Below are positions 38,494-49,314 of a stretch of 64,000 bases of DNA, piece by piece (the first letter of the stretch is position 1; every line of letters starts with the position of its first letter). Below the pieces are notes generated by a model. That model saw only the letters and a program-made list of their open reading frames with translations, did no database searches and was not told the origin of the DNA. Source of the DNA: Silene latifolia. Taxonomy: Eukaryota; Streptophyta; Magnoliopsida; Caryophyllales; Caryophyllaceae. The stretch lies in assembly GCF_048544455.1 (NCBI RefSeq), contig NC_133538.1:451621311-451685310 (forward strand), written 5' to 3'. The position numbers and the translations under genes are program-made.

Positions 38494-39751
38494 TGTTGGG
38501 AAATGTGTCCTCAACAATAGTGCGATCACATGATTTAAATATCATTATTAAATCTCATTTTAAAGAATACAATTGGGAAGTAATTTTGTTATCACAACCG
38601 TCAACATATATCGGTAATGATTGGGTGACTAGAGTTTGACATTACTTGTCGTGTGACGGTGGTGATCGATTGACCCCTAGGTCATACCTATAGGGCAACA
38701 CTCTTAATTGATTATTTAATTAATCGTATAACGTTACGAGTTAATTAAATTATTTGAAAATTGACGGACGATTTTGGAAGTAAAATTTACGTATCATATT
38801 GAAATGTGATTAAATAAGATACTGATCCGAGTAATTGAATTGTATCATTACTCGGATGAAATAATTGTTTAAAGTAACAATTAAATTGAATGAATTGTTA
38901 TAAATACAATCAGTTGTGATTTATAAATTGGTAAAATTTTTGGTACAAGTAATTATGATATTACTAAGTCGATATTTGTATGTGACGTATTTTATTAATA
39001 CGTTGATTTTTAATATGTTAAAAATTACATAACAAATTTATGTCACATATGACATGTGACATATTGACAAATTGACAAAAATAATATGGACTCTATATTA
39101 TCCATTGTGCCGAAATTAGGGGAAGAAATAGGCTAATATTGTGTTTGATTAAGATAATGGTAAACACAATGATTACCTTATTTCCTAGCCATGCAAGCCT
39201 ATTATGTATTGTAAAGAACAACACTTGCATGCATTGGCTCACCCTAAAGGCTCCTCTTACACGGTTTTGGGGAAGAAAAATGATCATTGTTTTCTCTATA
39301 ATTTTACCTAATAATATACTAAAAGTAGTGTATTATTATTCATTCCAATTTACTCATCCAAATATAAGTTCTAGTGAGAAGAAAAATCCTCTCTTCTTCT
39401 CTCTTAAAACCGAAACATATAAGTGTTTTATAAAAGTTTTGGTTCAATTTTCTACCTTGATTAATATTATACTAGTATTTGTAATATTAATCAAATTAAG
39501 AGAAGCCTTGGGTATAAAGCTTAGGGAGAGATCTTATACTTAGATCTTGTTCATCCATAAGGAAAAGCTCAAGATCAAAAGAGAAAGGTGATCTCTTTTG
39601 TGCCCTTAAATCCGAAATCAACAATGTAAGGACATTATTTCTCTTCTTTTATATTATTGTTTGCATGCATAAAATCCGTTTTAATTTTATGACAAATTAT
39701 TTTAGACATATATGAGTATGTTAAAATGTATATGAATCTACATTTCCTTCA
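38494..39751 (+). repeat. 5' LTR of the copia element (1258 bp)
   Basis: It starts TGTTGGGAAATGTGTCC and ends ACATTTCCTTCA. It contains about 145 bp (from about 38752 to 38905) that are absent from the 3' LTR. Most base differences between the LTRs cluster in the first 200 bp. Confidence 0.96.
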
Positions 39752-39753
39752 AT

Positions 39754-39765
39754 TGGTATCAGAGC
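39754..39765 (+). other. tRNA-iMet primer binding site, copia element
   Basis: TGGTATCAGAGC, two bases after the 5' LTR. Confidence 0.96.
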
Positions 39766-41992
39766 CACGGTTGTTTGCATGCAAATTGGTTAAAAGTTTT
39801 TCCGAGTTATATGAATAACAAATAAAACTTGTAAAATTCGTGTTATTATGATATATCACGAAATTATTACATGCATGTTAATATTTCTGGTCCTAAAGTG
39901 TTTTAGGATATTTTGGTTAATTTTTCGGATTTTTATTGTTCATATTTTACAATAATGGCATTTAAATGTGATTTTATGAGTAAAAATGTCATTTTTGGTC
40001 GAAAATTAGCTATACTTCGAATTTTAAGTTGATTTTTGTATATGTTGTCACATATATTATTTTGAGATAACCTGTAAATTTTCATAATTTTTGGACTTGT
40101 TATGCTCGAAAAATGAATTTTTCATTATTAAATTCGGATTTAAGTGAAAAATAGGTTAATATGAGTTAAATTTAGAATCTGGTCATAGAAAATTAATATG
40201 TTGTCACATGCAATTTTACAAGATGTGTGTAAAATAATTGGCTATAAAGAAGTCTTTTTGCATGATTTATGAATTTTTGGAAGAAAAATGGCATAAATAG
40301 TGACATTATTAGTGAAAATTAATAAAAACATAATCTATGACTTAGGAAAAACGTCTAATGTTGCATTTTATTATATTTTTCAGATCTAAAATTGAAAAGT
40401 TAATGAAAATAATTTTTCCATGTTTTTATGTTTATTTTATTATAAATCGATAAACCGCAACATTGTTTTTCCGGTAAATTTTCGAAATTTTTTAACCTAA
40501 AGATTTTGAACATTATGAGTGTCATGGAATTTTTCCAGAATGTTCATGAGTTTAAATTTCAAATTTTGAATTTATTTGGAATTTTTGGATTTATTTGAAG
40601 TTTTAATAGCTTATTTTGTAATTTTTGGTTCATTTATGAACAATTTTGTAAATATAGGTTAATTATGGTCAAATTATTAGTGAAGACTAAATTTTGAGTC
40701 CTAAGAGGTTAGGGTAATTAACTTATGCATAAATATGAGTTTATGTATTTTTGTGATTATAAAATGTTGAAATCACGCAAATCCGTAAAAACCGAGTAAT
40801 ATACGATATTGGCTAATTAAAGGCGATTTAGCATTAAAATTGAGCATGTTCATACATATTATAATGCTGCATTTTTCTTTATGATTGTCATAATTTTAAT
40901 TTATGTAATTTTGAATTATGTAATTTTACTTAGTATGGCCTTAGATTTTAATTGGTATTTCCCGAAATGTATGGGAATATCGATTCGGTTGTATTTTTAT
41001 TGTGATCTCGTATCACCGTTTTGTAATTTAATAGATTTATTTTATTTTAGTTACAAATGTATAATAGGAAATTATGTAATTTATTATGTAATTTTATTCA
41101 TTCCGGAGTTCCACTATACGGATTTCTTCAAGAATGGCGATACATAAAGACGGTGTTACCTCGAGATGCGTGCCACAACCGAAGTTCAAGGGACCAATGG
41201 AGTTGGTTTCCGAATATGTAATAGTTAAATAGTTTTTCTATTTTAGGAAAGGCCATACTAGGATTTTTATCTTTATGCTTGCATTTTATTTTATGTCACA
41301 TGCATCGCTAAATCGCCATAACTAAAACATGCATCCTTATTTTATCGAGTTTATCGACCGTGTCAATTATAATTATCGTAGTTCACCGCTTTAGTTCACT
41401 TAAAACGTGATAGATAATAAATTGACATGACCTCTCGCTAAAACAAACAATTGAGACATAGCCTTACCAAATAGTAGAAACCATGAAAACCTATTTCGCG
41501 AGGGAGTGCACTCGGCTACCCCGGGGTACAAACCTTGTTACGTAGGGGAAGTGGGTGATGAATGTTAATCCACCGAATTCATGTTGATAAGGGATGTATC
41601 GGCTACCCCGTGCCCAAGTTGATGTGGGTTTGGATAATGGACACATTCATTCGAAATTTGGATTGAACTCAACAAAAGTTATTAATAAGGGTTGAATCGG
41701 CTACCCCGTGCCCTTGTTGATGTGTTTTGGGCTATAGATAAATATTAGAGTAATTTTATCGACCAAGAGTTCTAAAAGTAGAATCGATTAAAAAGTTAAT
41801 CCACCGAGTTATATTAATGAAGGTTGCATCGGCTACCCCGTGCCTAAGTTGATATGAATTTGGGTCTTGGAATCATTTATTATAGTTGGGTAGAGGTCAC
41901 TATATAAATGTTCATATCTTGTTAATTTGCAAGTATGATTCAAAAAGACAAATGTTAATATTTCCTTTTCCTCCATATTTGTAGTTTTTACA
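39766..41992 (+). other. Long non-coding leader of the copia element
   Basis: About 2.2 kb, AT-rich and without long ORFs, where a gag capsid domain would normally begin. Near its end the phrase CGGCTACCCCGTGCC (first copy CGGCTACCCCGGGGT) recurs at 41513, 41600, 41698 and 41830, usually followed by a GTTGAT stretch. The last bases before the ATG (TTGTAGTTTTTACA) give no clear signal for the start. Confidence 0.8.
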
Positions 41993-44900
41993 ATGAATCC
42001 ATCAAATGCTACCGCACCTATAACTATTGAGTCATATCACCATGTTCTTGACGACGTGTGCTCCAACAATAATTTCGATACAACTAGAGAACTTCATTTC
42101 GGGATAGGTTCGGATGGAAACCTTAATTTCATCACCACTTCTAAACCACCCACTACTACTAGACCTCGTGTGAGTCCGTCTCAGGAAGACTACCTCATAC
42201 GATCTATAGGGTCTTTATCTCTGGAAGATAAGGATGCTAAAGCTAGTGGGAGCTCTAGCAATCAAGTTTTTGCTTCAAAGGGCAAGAGGTTCAAGAAGAG
42301 AGGAAAGAAAATCAAAAACTTCAAGCAAGTTAATGATGAGTGCCATTATTGCTATGGCATGGGACATTGGCTAAGGAATTGCCCTATGTATTTGCGAAAT
42401 ATAAGGGAAGGACTCATTACTCCAAAAGGTACAATTCCTAAAGAAATTTATGTTATTGATATAAATTATACTTCCACTACGACATGGGTACTAGATACCG
42501 GTTGTGGTTCTCACCTTTGTAATCATTTACAGGGTTTAAGAGATGTGGAGAGGCTTAGCAAGGGAGATGTGGATCTACGCCTTGGAAATGGAGCTCGGGT
42601 AGCGGCCGAATCCAAAGGAACTTATGTTCTAGCTTTGCCAAATGGATTTGAGTTGTATTTACATAATTGTTTTTATGTGCCTACGCTCTCTAAAAACATT
42701 ATTTCAATCGCCATGCTAGACATGGACGGTTTTTGTTTTGTCATTAAGAACAATCGTTGTACTATTTCTAGGAATGATTTGGTTATTGGCCAAGCTTCTT
42801 CCATTAATGGCATTTACATTTTAGAGACCTCAAATCCAATAAATGATATTTATAACATTCAATCAAAGACACTCAAATCAAGTGACCCAAGTGAAGCGTT
42901 CATTTGGCATTGTCGATTAAGTCACATAAACGAGAATCGCATCAAAAGATTAGTTTCGACTAATGTGATTACACCTTTTGATTATCAATCATTTGGTACA
43001 TGCGAATATTGCCTACTTGGCAAAATGACTCGTAATCCTTTTAGCGGTAAAGGGACACGAGCTAGTGAGCTATTGGGACTCATACACACCGATGTATGTG
43101 GACCAATGACTATCACCGCCCGTGGTAATTATGACTACTTCATAACCTTCACCGATGATTTAAGTAGATATGGGTATATCTATTTAATGAAACATAAGAG
43201 TGAAGCGTTTGAGAAATTCAAAGAATTTCAAAACGAAGTAGAGAACCAATTGAACAAAAGAATTAAGGCACTACGATCCGATCGTGGTGGTGAATACCTT
43301 AGTCTTGAATTTGATTCACACTTGAAAGGTTGTGGTATTATATCACAACTTTCTCCACCCGGAACACCACAACTGAATGGTGTTGTCGAAAGGAGAAATC
43401 GAACCCTACTTGATATGGTTCGATCCATGATGAGTCAAACCGAGTTACCTAACTCGTTTTGGGGATTTGCAATCCAAACTGCAATTCTATTTTTGAATAA
43501 TAGTCCCACTAAAGCCACCGAAAAGACTCCATTTGAGACATGGAAAGGAAGAGTTCCTAATCTATCCTATATGAAAATTTGGGGATGTGATGCTTACGAC
43601 AAGGCTAAACCCGACAATAAGCTTGCCCCAAGATCTGAAAAGTGCATCTTTGTAGGCTATCCTTTGACCTCTCGAGGTTACTATTTCTATAAACCTCAAG
43701 AGAACAAAGTGTTTGTGTCTTGCGAGGCTGTCTTCTTAGAACGAGAATTTATTTCTAAGAGACAGAGTGGGAGAAATTTTGAACTTGATGAAGTTCAAGA
43801 GCCACAAACCGAGGTAGAGACGCAGGAAGATGTTCCTTCGTCGTCTAACGCGGTTGTACCTCCTCCACTAAGAAGGAAGGGCCGAGTTATTCGCCATCCC
43901 GATCGATATGTGGGACTTATCGAGGAAGATGGAACACTCTATGTGTTGCTTATGGAAAGTGACGAGCCCGCCACCTACAAGGCCGCAATCTCTAGTCCTA
44001 ATTCCACCTTATGGCTTGAAGCCATGAAGTCCGAAATGGATTCTATGCTTGAAAACCAAGTTTGGGACTTGGTAGATTTGCCTAAAGGGGCAAGACCCCT
44101 TCAATGCAAATGGATATTCAAAGTCAAGAATGGCATAGAAGGACATGACGATGTCTACAAAGCTAGGCTAGTGGCAAAAGGATTTACCCAAGTCCAAGGT
44201 CTCCATTATGATGAGACCTTCGCCCCCGTAGCCATGCTAAGATCCATACGGATTTTGTTAGCGATCGCCGTATTTCATGATTATGAAATTTGGCAAATGG
44301 ATGTCAAAACCGCTTTTATAAATGGGCATTTAGAAGAGGAGGTGTACATGATACAACCCGAAGGTTTTGTTGATTCTAAAAATCCTAACAAAGTGTGCAA
44401 GCTTAAGAGATCCATTTATGGTCTTAAGCAAGCATCAAGAAGTTGGAATCATCGATTCAATGATGTGATAAAGGAAAATGGTTTCACTCGAAATGTTGAG
44501 GAACCATGTTTATACATGAAGTTTAGTGGGAGCAATGTTGTGTTCCTAATCTTGTATGTCGATGACATACTACTCATTTGAAATGATATTCCAATGTTGT
44601 CTTCTGTTAAGAAGTGGTTAGGTAACCACTTCCAAATGAAGGATTTAGGAGAGGCACAACGCATATTAGGTATCCGGATCTATAGAGATAGACCCAAGAG
44701 GATATTGGCACTAATTCAAGAGTCTTATGTCGATAAGATTCTTCGACGGTTCAGCATGGACAAATCCAAAAGGGGTTTGGTACCTATGGTAATCGGGACG
44801 ATATTGAGCAAGACTCAATCTCCCTCCGAGCCCCATGATGCTGAACGCATGAAGTTGATCCCTTATGCTTCCGCTGTTGGATCAATCATGTATGCCATGA

Positions 44901-45546
44901 TATGCACACGTCGATGTCTCGTATGTATGCCTTGAGCATGACGAGTAGATATCAAGGAAATCCAGGTGAGAGTCACTGGATTGCTGTCAAGAACATCCTT
45001 AAGTACTTGAGAAGAACTAAGGATTCTATCCTTGTGTTTGGAGGAGACACTGAGTTGCGTGTTACTGGATACACGGACTCAAGTTTTCAAACAGATAGAG
45101 ATGACATGAAATCACAAGCTGGTTTTGTTTTCATGCTCAATGGTGGTGCCGTAAGCTGGAGAAGCTTCAAGGAAGCTGTAACCGCGGATTCGACAACGGA
45201 GGCTGAGTACATAGCAGCATCAGAAGCTCCCGAGGAAGCTATGTGGATCAAGCAATTCACGGAAGGTATAAAAGTAATACCTACCGCCAATGATCCCATC
45301 ACTCTCTATTGTGATAATAGTGGGACGATCTTCCAAGCTAAGGAGCCAAAGTCTAGTAATAGATCTAGACATGTACTTAGAAAGTATCATGTAATAAGAG
45401 ATTTCATTGAAAGAAAGGAAATTGCGATTTGTAAGGTTGGGACGGATGACAACATAGCCGATCCGCTCACCAAGCCTTTATCGCAAGCTAAGCATGATGG
45501 GCATGTTACGTCCATGGGACTTAAACGTGTACCAAATTTCTGTTAG
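41993..45546 (+). pseudogene. copia gag-pol polyprotein, one stop and one frameshift
   Basis: The 862-codon frame starts at 41993. Residues 117-130 are a CCHC zinc knuckle (CHYCYGMGHWLRNC). Protease follows with WVLDTGCGSH (168-170 DTG). Pre-integrase lies at about 305-345 (HCRLSH, CEYC). The integrase core has Asp367 (HTDVCGP), Asp430 (RSDRGGEY) and Glu466 (GVVERRNR), an intact D,D-35-E set. RT contains QMDVKTAFINGHLEEEVYM and YVDDILLI. A TGA at 44579-44581 interrupts it where a Gly codon is usual. Reading resumes (44594-44935), shifts near 44915, and finishes 44902-45546 with RNase H: GYTDSSFQTD, STTEAEYIA, YCDNSG, and the usual IADPLTKPL. The gag capsid domain (UBN2 type) is absent upstream. 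It is probably Tork-like, judged by eye only. Confidence 0.95.
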
Positions 45547-46309
45547 ATTTTGAAATGAAATAAAAGTGTTGTTTTTGTTCATGTTCATAATCACATTTGT
45601 CTTTTATCTTTAATTTATACTTTGTTACATCCATACGGGTTGTAGAGACAATTGAACCCCGTTAAAGTGAACACGGATTAACATAGTATTTGCCCATAGT
45701 CACTTGTATGAGGTGACGTCTCGAAGTGACTAGAGTGTGAGGCGATTGATGGCAAGTTCAAGTGCCATAGAGTCATGTGAGATGACTAGTCGATCACATA
45801 GGCAGACTGTTAGGAACATTTTGTCGGGCCTAATGACCGCTTATAGAGTTCTGGCAAATTTATATAGCCTGGTCGTGGCGAGAGCTACTATAGTATTCTA
45901 ATGAGTCGATTCTTTTGACTAAAGACTATTCGCCTAAGATGGCACAGTTTCAGATTAACTTTGATTTGTGTTACTACGACCTTCGTAAATGGGGTCAAAT
46001 GGGCATATTTTGGGTTATGATGGCTGTGGCTAGTCGAAGGGAATGAGTGCGATAGGAATTGTTCACCCCTTGTCGTGTTATAACAATATCTCGGGGCCAC
46101 TCGAGGAGTAATGAATCGAAATGCGTGGCCACGCTCGGAAAGTATCTATGATAGATAAGTCCGGTCAATCAGTTATTCTCCAGATCGAGGAAACCACTCT
46201 CGATATGATCACTTGCAAGTACGACCTGAAAGACACCTTGCATTGAGTGGGAGATAGTAATAGGACAAGAGAATTGGTGACGCACACTTGTCGAGGACAA
46301 GTGGGAGAT
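45547..46309 (+). other. 3' untranslated region and purine tract of the copia element
   Basis: Non-coding. It ends with CAAGTGGGAGAT (46298-46309), the usual copia purine tract, directly before TGTTGGG of the 3' LTR. Confidence 0.9.
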
Positions 46310-47422
46310 TGTTGGGAAATGTGTCCTCAACAATAGTGCGATCACATGATTTAAATATCATTATTAAATCTCATTTTAAAGAATACAATTGGGAAGTAAT
46401 TTTGTTACTGTCAACTGGTCAACATATATCGGTAATGATTGGCTGACTAGAGTTTGACATTACTGTCGCGTGACGGTGGTGATCAGTTGACCCCCTAGGT
46501 CATACCTATAGGGCAACACTCTTAATTGATTATTTAATTAATCGTATAACGTTACGAGTTAATTAAATTATAAATACAATCAGTTGTGATTTATAAATTG
46601 GTAAAATTTTTGGTACAAGTAATTATGATATTACTAAGTCGATATTTGTATGTGACGTATTTTATTAATACGTTGATTTTTAATATGTTAAAAATTACAT
46701 AACAAATTTATGTCACATATGACATGTGACATATTGACAAATTGACAAAAATAATATGGACTCTATATTATCCATTGTGCCGAAATTAGGGGAAGAAATA
46801 GGCTAATATTGTGTTTGATTAAGATAATGGTAAACACAATGATTACCTTATTTCCTAGCCATGCAAGCCTATTATGTATTGTAAAGAACAACACTTGCAT
46901 GCATTGGCTCACCCTAAAGGCTCCTCTTACACGGTTTTGGGGAAGAAAAATGATCATTGTTTTCTCTATAATTTTACCTAATAATATACTAAAAGTAGTG
47001 TATTATTATTCATTCCAATTTACTCATCCAAATATAAGTTCTAGTGAGAAGAAAAATCCTCTCTTCTTCTCTCTTAAAAACCGAAACATATAAGTGTTTT
47101 ATAAAAGTTTTGGTTCAATTTTCTACCTTGATTAATATTATACTAGTATTTGTAATATTAATCAAATTAAGAGAAGCCTTGGGTATAAAGCTTAGGGAGA
47201 GATCTTATACTTAGATCTTGTTCATCCATAAGGAAAAGCTCAAGATCAAAAGAGAAAGGTGATCTCTTTTGTGCCCTTAAATCCGAAATCAACAATGTAA
47301 GGACATTATTTCTCTTCTTTTATATTATTGTTTGCATGCATAAAATCCGTTTTAATTTTATGACAAATTATTTTAGACATATATGAGTATGTTAATATGT
47401 ATATGAATCTACATTTCCTTCA
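46310..47422 (+). repeat. 3' LTR of the copia element (1113 bp)
   Basis: It matches the 5' LTR but lacks about 145 bp near 46570, where ATTAAATTA joins directly to TAAATACAATCAG. The short overlap at the joint suggests deletion between microhomologies. Confidence 0.95.
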
Positions 47423-48514
47423 GTAATGACTCCCCATGACTGTCCCATAGCTAAACATCTGCATTACCTGTCACAATCTGCTCACCATCCCCGAATGGAT
47501 CACCGCAGGTTTTATAAAACAATGACACGGGGTCAGTACCGTTCAATCAATGTAAGACAAACAAACAATGTATCCAGCTGATCATCCTCCGTAGTAACCG
47601 ACTACACACCTAAGTGTGTAGCCCTGCCAAATCACCCATCGCAACAGGTAATCCACTCCGCCAGTGGGTGACCGCAGCCCATCCGCACCAACTCCAGCTC
47701 ATCAACGAGCGACTAACAATCCCTGTCCCTTAATGTGCACATCCCCTCCCGTGATGGGTTCCACGGAGGGTGAACTAGGGTGTGAAGCCACTCCCACAAG
47801 TGACTCCACCACAATCACACACACCACAGCATCACAGTTGTCACAACACCACAATTGTCACAACACCACCACATCAACACCGTCACCACAACACCCATCC
47901 TCCGATGATCAGCAGATAACAACAATTATGAAACAAACACAATGATTAACAGTACTGAGTAGGGAAACCCTACCTTTTCGCAATCCAAGCAATCAATAGC
48001 AATTCCTCATGACACCGTCAGCTACATACAATAATCACATAATTCCAATTACCACAAGCCAAAACCCTTCCCCCAATCACCAATTAAAGCAAAACTCTAA
48101 AAGACAGATTAATGAAACTAACAAAATCAGAGACTTACCGACACAATCGACACAAGGAAAGGTGAACTAGACTCACGAAAGATCCACACCATTGAGAGAG
48201 AGATTTGGAGAGGATTAGAGTTACCTTGAAGTGTTTAGGTTTTGTGAAAATGATTAAAAAGTGTTAATCCACGATTATATAACTCTAATCCTTTCTAAAT
48301 CCAACCGCGGAAATAACACTCGTCAGACCGAATACTCGGTCGAGTATAGAGTATAGAGTATACTCGACCGAGTACTCTCTACTCGGTCGAGTATACCACA
48401 TACTCGGCCGAGTATTCCTGGGCAGAAAGCTATCCAGAAACACACGACACACCTACTCGGCCGAGTAAGCCCTATTCGGCCGAGTAGCAGACTTAGGAAA
48501 ACCATAGTATTACA

Positions 48515-48763
48515 GTCTTCTCTCCTTAAAAATAACTTCTTCGTTCCCGAAGTACAACCAAACCTATAAAACATGGACACCAAACACTAACTCCACCAAC
48601 CACGCTTACTAGATAACATATCCTCTCGATATTGACTCCATAATATTATCGAATAACCACAATATAATGTTGCCAACCTTGTCTCACTTCCATAACACTC
48701 ACTAGCAACTCAATACCAAGACAATCCACAAAATAAGATCAACCATCAAAACGGAATGTTACA
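48515..48763 (-). other. 3' internal end and purine tract flanking the gypsy LTR
   Basis: On minus it contains CTTCGGGAACGAAG and then TTTTTAAGGAGAGAAGAC directly before the LTR start TGTAATAC. This is the usual end of gypsy internal regions. Its outer end on minus (TGTAACATTCC) also looks like an LTR start after a purine-rich ACTTGAGAGGAGATAAT, so a second, truncated LTR border at 48763 is an alternative. Confidence 0.6.
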
Positions 48764-48886
48764 ATTATCTCCTCTCAAGTATCGTTGGATGAATCGCCAA
48801 TTGAGCCCTGTTCTCCAACTGCCCCCTCAGATTATGCCATTGAGAGGCAGGTGGCTGGTAGAAAGGTGCTCCCTAAGAGGTGTGTT

Positions 48887-49314
48887 TAGACCTGGCAAAA
48901 TCAACCCGACCCGATTGACCCGACCCGAAAAGGTTGACCCGAGACCCGAAATCGACCCGAACTGCAGCACCCGAATGACACCCGAAGCCCGAATTAACCC
49001 GACCCGACCCGAAAATGACCTGAGCTTTCATGGACCCGTAATAGACCCGACCCGAAATGTCCGACCCGAAACCACTCAACCCGATAATGACCCGAGAAAA
49101 TATAATTCTAATTGACCCCAAAAGACTTGAAATGCTTTTTTCTATCTTAATCATTGACCTGAAAATGACCCGACCCAAAATAACCCGACCCACTTGACCC
49201 GAAACAGACCCGGAATCTGAAATGACCCGGCGCGACCCGAGCTAACCCGAAAATTTGAGAAACCCGAAATGACCCGGCCCAAACTCGACTCGTTAACCCG
49301 ATTTGCCAGGTCTA
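48887..49314. mobile_element. hAT-type MITE (428 bp) inserted in a ULP1-like exon
   Basis: Ends are TAGACCTGGCAAA and, at the right, TTTGCCAGGTCTA (perfect inverse). The 8-bp GGTGTGTT occurs on both sides (48879-48886 and 49315-49322), the target-duplication size of hAT elements. The interior is built of GACCCGACCCGAAA-like repeats and has no coding capacity. Skipping the MITE and one copy of the duplication restores the ULP1 reading frame (KRCVEVANVYRSP). Confidence 0.95.

Larger units (their letters stand above)
38494..47422 (+). mobile_element. Ty1/copia LTR retrotransposon, 8.9 kb, nested in the gypsy LTR
   Basis: LTRs 38494-39751 and 46310-47422 both run TGTTGGGAAATG to TTCCTTCA. A tRNA-iMet primer site follows the first and a purine tract precedes the second. 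Flanks are ATAAT on the left and GTAAT on the right, a 5-bp duplication with one mismatch. Internally there is one long pol frame with protease, integrase, RT and RNase H in copia order. Lesions are few (one stop, one frameshift) and the last 830 bp of the LTRs are nearly identical, so insertion was recent relative to its neighbours. The capsid part of gag is missing. Confidence 0.95.
38252..48514 (-). repeat. Gypsy LTR split by a copia insertion
   Basis: The LTR spans 38252-38493 and 47423-48514. On minus it starts TGTAATACTATGG (compare TGTAATACTCCG at 57780) and ends GGGGGTGTTACA (as at 59095-59106). A second palindrome array with ACTCGGTCGAGT and ACTCGGCCGAGT lies at 48331-48487, at the LTR position that carries ACTCGATCGAGT in the right-hand element. 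Confidence 0.9.
35851..48763 (-). mobile_element. Antisense Ty3/gypsy fragment with one LTR between two internal pieces, containing a copia element
   Basis: Read on minus, the order is a 250-bp 3' internal end with purine tract (48763-48515), one LTR (48514-38252, split by the copia), a primer site for tRNA-iMet, a leader homologous to 59121-59925, a palindrome array, and about 1.3 kb of non-coding internal sequence ending near 35851. No gag or pol is present. Without the copia and its 5-bp duplication the LTR is 1329 bp, against 1327 bp in the element at 57780. It lies within the ULP1-like gene of MULE B. Outer borders are approximate. Confidence 0.75.

Noticed and set aside
48873..49193. 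ORF opposite and within the MITE
   Set aside because: It is formed by the CCCGAC-type repeats of the MITE interior, has no domain, and is bounded by transposon ends.
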